Source of the DNA: an uncultured Eggerthellaceae bacterium
GTDB taxonomy: Bacteria > Actinomycetota > Coriobacteriia > Coriobacteriales > Eggerthellaceae
Reading direction: 5' to 3'
NCBI GenBank assembly: GCA_910584145.1
Contig: CAJTXX010000029.1
Coordinates: 1 to 24,758, forward strand
DNA: 24,758 nucleotides
The notes under the pieces are model-generated. The model was not told the DNA's origin and made no database searches. It saw only the letters and a program-made list of their open reading frames with translations. Both the position numbers and the translations under genes were made by a program. Shown in pieces: positions 23,448 through 24,758 of the stretch (within the stretch, counting starts at the first letter, position 1; each line of letters opens with the position of its first letter).

Positions 23448-23798
23448 ATGCCTTATCAGACCGTCGACGCCGCCTTCGTGCTCGATAACCTCGATACGAT
23501 GCCCATCATCGACGTGCGCCCGCGCACGCTGTACGACGTAAGCCGGATACCCGGCGCGAAGTCGGTTGAGATGATGGCCGCGCAAGCGCTCGGCGGCGAC
23601 GTGGCAGCCGAGATGGCGCGGCGCGTGCAAGCGCTCAGCATAGGCCCCCACGACGCTTGCATCGTGTACTGCCAGCACGGCATCCTCGCCGTCGAAGCAT
23701 GCAACTACCTGGCATCGGCCGGCTACAACAACCTGTACTGTTACACCGGCAGCTTCACCGACTGGATAACCGACCCCTCGCGCCCCATCGAGCAATAA
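23448..23798 (+). CDS. Rhodanese-like domain protein
   Basis: 116 aa, one rhodanese domain: MPIIDVRPRTLYDVSRIPGA at the start (the D-V-R and IPGA signatures), then IVYCQHGILAVEAC with the active-site Cys75 and its anion-binding loop, and a C-terminal CYTGSFTDWI matching the usual G-G-x-x-x-W segment. These proteins carry sulfur as a cysteine persulfide or act as phosphatase-like modules. The ATG at 23448 is preceded by AGGAG at 6 nt. It lies between two toxin-antitoxin modules, 32 bp after the PIN toxin, so it might share that transcript. It is convergent with the YafQ gene (22 bp between stops). A link to toxin-antitoxin function is not indicated by the sequence. Confidence 0.9.
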   Translation: MPYQTVDAAFVLDNLDTMPIIDVRPRTLYDVSRIPGAKSVEMMAAQALGGDVAAEMARRVQALSIGPHDACIVYCQHGILAVEACNYLASAGYNNLYCYTGSFTDWITDPSRPIEQ

Positions 23799-23819
23799 CG
23801 CGAAGGGGCTGCCGCCTCA

Positions 23820-24098
23820 CTACTCGCCGAACAGGTCGGAATGGGTTCCGGTGCGCGCCGCTGTAAGGATGAGCCGACTTTCATCTTTTGCATAAATGAG
23901 CAGCCAGTCGGGTGCGATATGGCACTCGCGGAATCCTTCGTATCCTCCGATGAGCGCATGGTCGCGATGCCTTTCAGCAAGCTCTTCACCTTGAGCGAGA
24001 GCATCGACCACGTCATGCAGCGCATTCATGTCTGCGCCGCGCTTCTTCATCCTCTTGGCATCTTTACGGAACCGAGAAGTAGTTACGATCGTCAACAT
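23820..24098 (-). CDS. yafQ: YafQ-family mRNA interferase toxin
   Basis: 92 aa, RelE/YafQ fold: TTSRFRKDAKRMKKRG at the start, then HRDHALIGGYEGFRECHIAP, DWLLIYA and the closing TAARTGTHSDLF. The conserved His in ECHI, the Asp in PDW and the His in GTHSDLF correspond to catalytic residues of E. coli YafQ, as known for the family. It cleaves mRNA on the ribosome. The ATG at 24098 is preceded by GAGGG, which overlaps the stop region of the antitoxin gene (9 bp between the genes), so translation is coupled. The symbol reflects family, not proven orthology. Confidence 0.92.
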   Translation of the reverse strand: MLTIVTTSRFRKDAKRMKKRGADMNALHDVVDALAQGEELAERHRDHALIGGYEGFRECHIAPDWLLIYAKDESRLILTAARTGTHSDLFGE

Positions 24099-24107
24099 CG
24101 AGGACCC

Positions 24108-24386
24108 TCACAGGCCCAGATCAGCAAAAAGCGCATCTGCTGAATCGTAGCGCTGAGCGTCAACCTTCCCCGCTAAGATATCGCGCGCCTCGACGAGCGC
24201 CGCTTCGGTTTCCTTGTTATATCTCGGCTGGCGAACGCTGAAGGGAAGGCCGCCCTCCATGATAGATTTATGCAAGAAGATGTTGATAGCTTCCGTGAGG
24301 GTCATGCCGAGACTCGCGAAGATGGATTCAGCATCCTCTTTCACCTCAGGGTTGATGCGCATATTGATAGTTGCCGTCTTCGCCAT
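24108..24386 (-). CDS. dinJ: DinJ/RelB-family antitoxin of the YafQ toxin
   Basis: 92 aa from the ATG at 24386 (MAKTATINMRINPEVKEDAE); GAGGTG lies 6 nt upstream and overlaps an alternative upstream GTG, so this start is preferred. The ribbon-helix-helix part continues with SIFASLGMTLTEAINIFLHK, the standard DinJ pattern, followed by SIMEGGLPFSVRQPRYNKET and a short C-terminal toxin-binding tail (SADALFADLGL). The length is typical. It precedes yafQ in one operon with a 9-bp gap. A TATAAT lies about 36 bp upstream of the ATG, overlapped by a near-palindrome that may serve as operator for the antitoxin-toxin complex. Confidence 0.92.
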   Translation of the reverse strand: MAKTATINMRINPEVKEDAESIFASLGMTLTEAINIFLHKSIMEGGLPFSVRQPRYNKETEAALVEARDILAGKVDAQRYDSADALFADLGL

Positions 24387-24399
24387 AGATATCACCTCA

Positions 24400-24427
24400 A
24401 ATGTAATGCGAATGCATACACATTATA
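24400..24427 (-). promoter_or_regulatory. Promoter and operator candidate of dinJ-yafQ
   Basis: A perfect TATAAT (minus strand) occupies 24422-24427, about 36 bp before the dinJ ATG; the -35 region is weak. Directly downstream the imperfect inverted repeat AATGTAATGC / GCATACACATT spans about 24400-24424, placed where an autorepressing ribbon-helix-helix antitoxin would bind. The -10 is clear; the operator is inferred. Confidence 0.55.
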
Positions 24428-24665
24428 TCACTTTTGAGCATTAATATCATCGTTGCCGCACTTGCCAACACCACCGACCAACCTTCGCTTGCACAAAGAT
24501 GTGAAAATCGGCGATATGAACGCTAGAGCCAGAGTCCATGATTGCACGGGTAAACCCGACTCCGACTTCCATTTCTCCCCACAGGGAGCGGCTTTAATTA
24601 AGATCATATCGGGTTTTGCGATAATGTTCTAACAAACCCTGCTTGAAATCAGAAAAGAATCGGAA

Positions 24666-24756
24666 TGGCGGAGGAGTAGGGATTCGAACCCTAGATGCCC
24701 TTTTGGGGCATACTCACTTAGCAGGCGAGCACCTTCGGCCTCTCGGTCACTCCTCC
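24666..24756 (-). tRNA. tRNA-Ser (anticodon GCU)
   Basis: On the minus strand the acceptor stem GGAGGAG pairs with CTCCTCC, followed by discriminator G and an encoded CCA (24666-24668). The anticodon stem CTCGC/GTGAG encloses CTGCTAA, giving anticodon GCT (reads AGC and AGU). A long variable arm (TATGCCCC...GGGGCATC-type pairing) is typical of class II tRNA-Ser. The T arm is TAGGG TTCGAAT CCCTA. All stems pair, and the gene fits fully inside the window. Confidence 0.95.
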
Positions 24757-24758
24757 GC

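Noticed and set aside
24440..24665. Integration scar or att site between dinJ and tRNA-Ser
   Set aside because: No repeat of the tRNA 3' end was found to the left, no integrase is present, and the stretch shows only weak hairpins (for example CTCCC/GGGAG).

Overview
The window looks like a chromosome segment of a high-GC Gram-positive gut-type actinobacterium, most likely class Coriobacteriia (Eggerthellaceae or a relative). This is an inference from three things: GC-rich codon use, cell-wall proteins that end in the LPXTG-variant LAQTGD followed by a hydrophobic segment and a basic tail, and very long InlB B-repeat / BspA leucine-rich surface proteins. No taxonomic search was possible.

Layout. 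(1) 112-1404 (-): a DUF4143-type ATPase preceded by four phased 23-bp direct repeats. (2) 1725-15708 (-): about 14 kb that reads as one surface-protein operon. In transcription order it holds a giant BspA/InlB-repeat adhesin (15708 to 7995), a small membrane-anchored protein (216 aa), a secreted protein (263 aa), a second small membrane-anchored paralogue (239 aa), a LAQTGD-anchored repeat protein (about 1025 aa) and a DUF2510 membrane protein. A strong terminator hairpin follows at 1725-1755. (3) 16241-18616 (-): a lipoprotein and a second LAQTGD-anchored surface protein. (4) 19053-19502 (-): a DUF2185/Imm33-like protein flanked by a dispersed short repeat. (5) 19821-22374 (-): housekeeping genes, namely a small membrane protein, ispE, tadA and a glutaredoxin. 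(6) 22535-24386: a RelB/DinJ-type antitoxin with a PIN-domain toxin (+), a rhodanese (+) and a YafQ/DinJ toxin-antitoxin pair (-). (7) 24666-24756 (-): tRNA-Ser(GCU) with encoded CCA.

The most interesting signal is a pair of 9-base poly-G tracts (coding strand) inside two separate surface-protein genes. In the giant adhesin the tract lies just after the signal-peptide region, and the gene is out of frame as written: a product of 175 aa ends at 15181, while removing one G joins it to an uninterrupted protein of about 2570 aa. In the second gene (LAQTGD protein, 18616-17072) the 9-G tract is in frame, but a change of +1 or -1 would truncate it. Together they look like slipped-strand phase-variation switches, one OFF and one ON, controlling cell-surface architecture. 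The first tract sits in the first gene of a six-gene operon that encodes membrane-tethered and wall-anchored partners. The giant protein has no sorting motif or C-terminal membrane anchor of its own, so its neighbours may hold it on the surface.

Functional assignments rest on motifs read by eye. Domain boundaries are approximate and no homology search was run.
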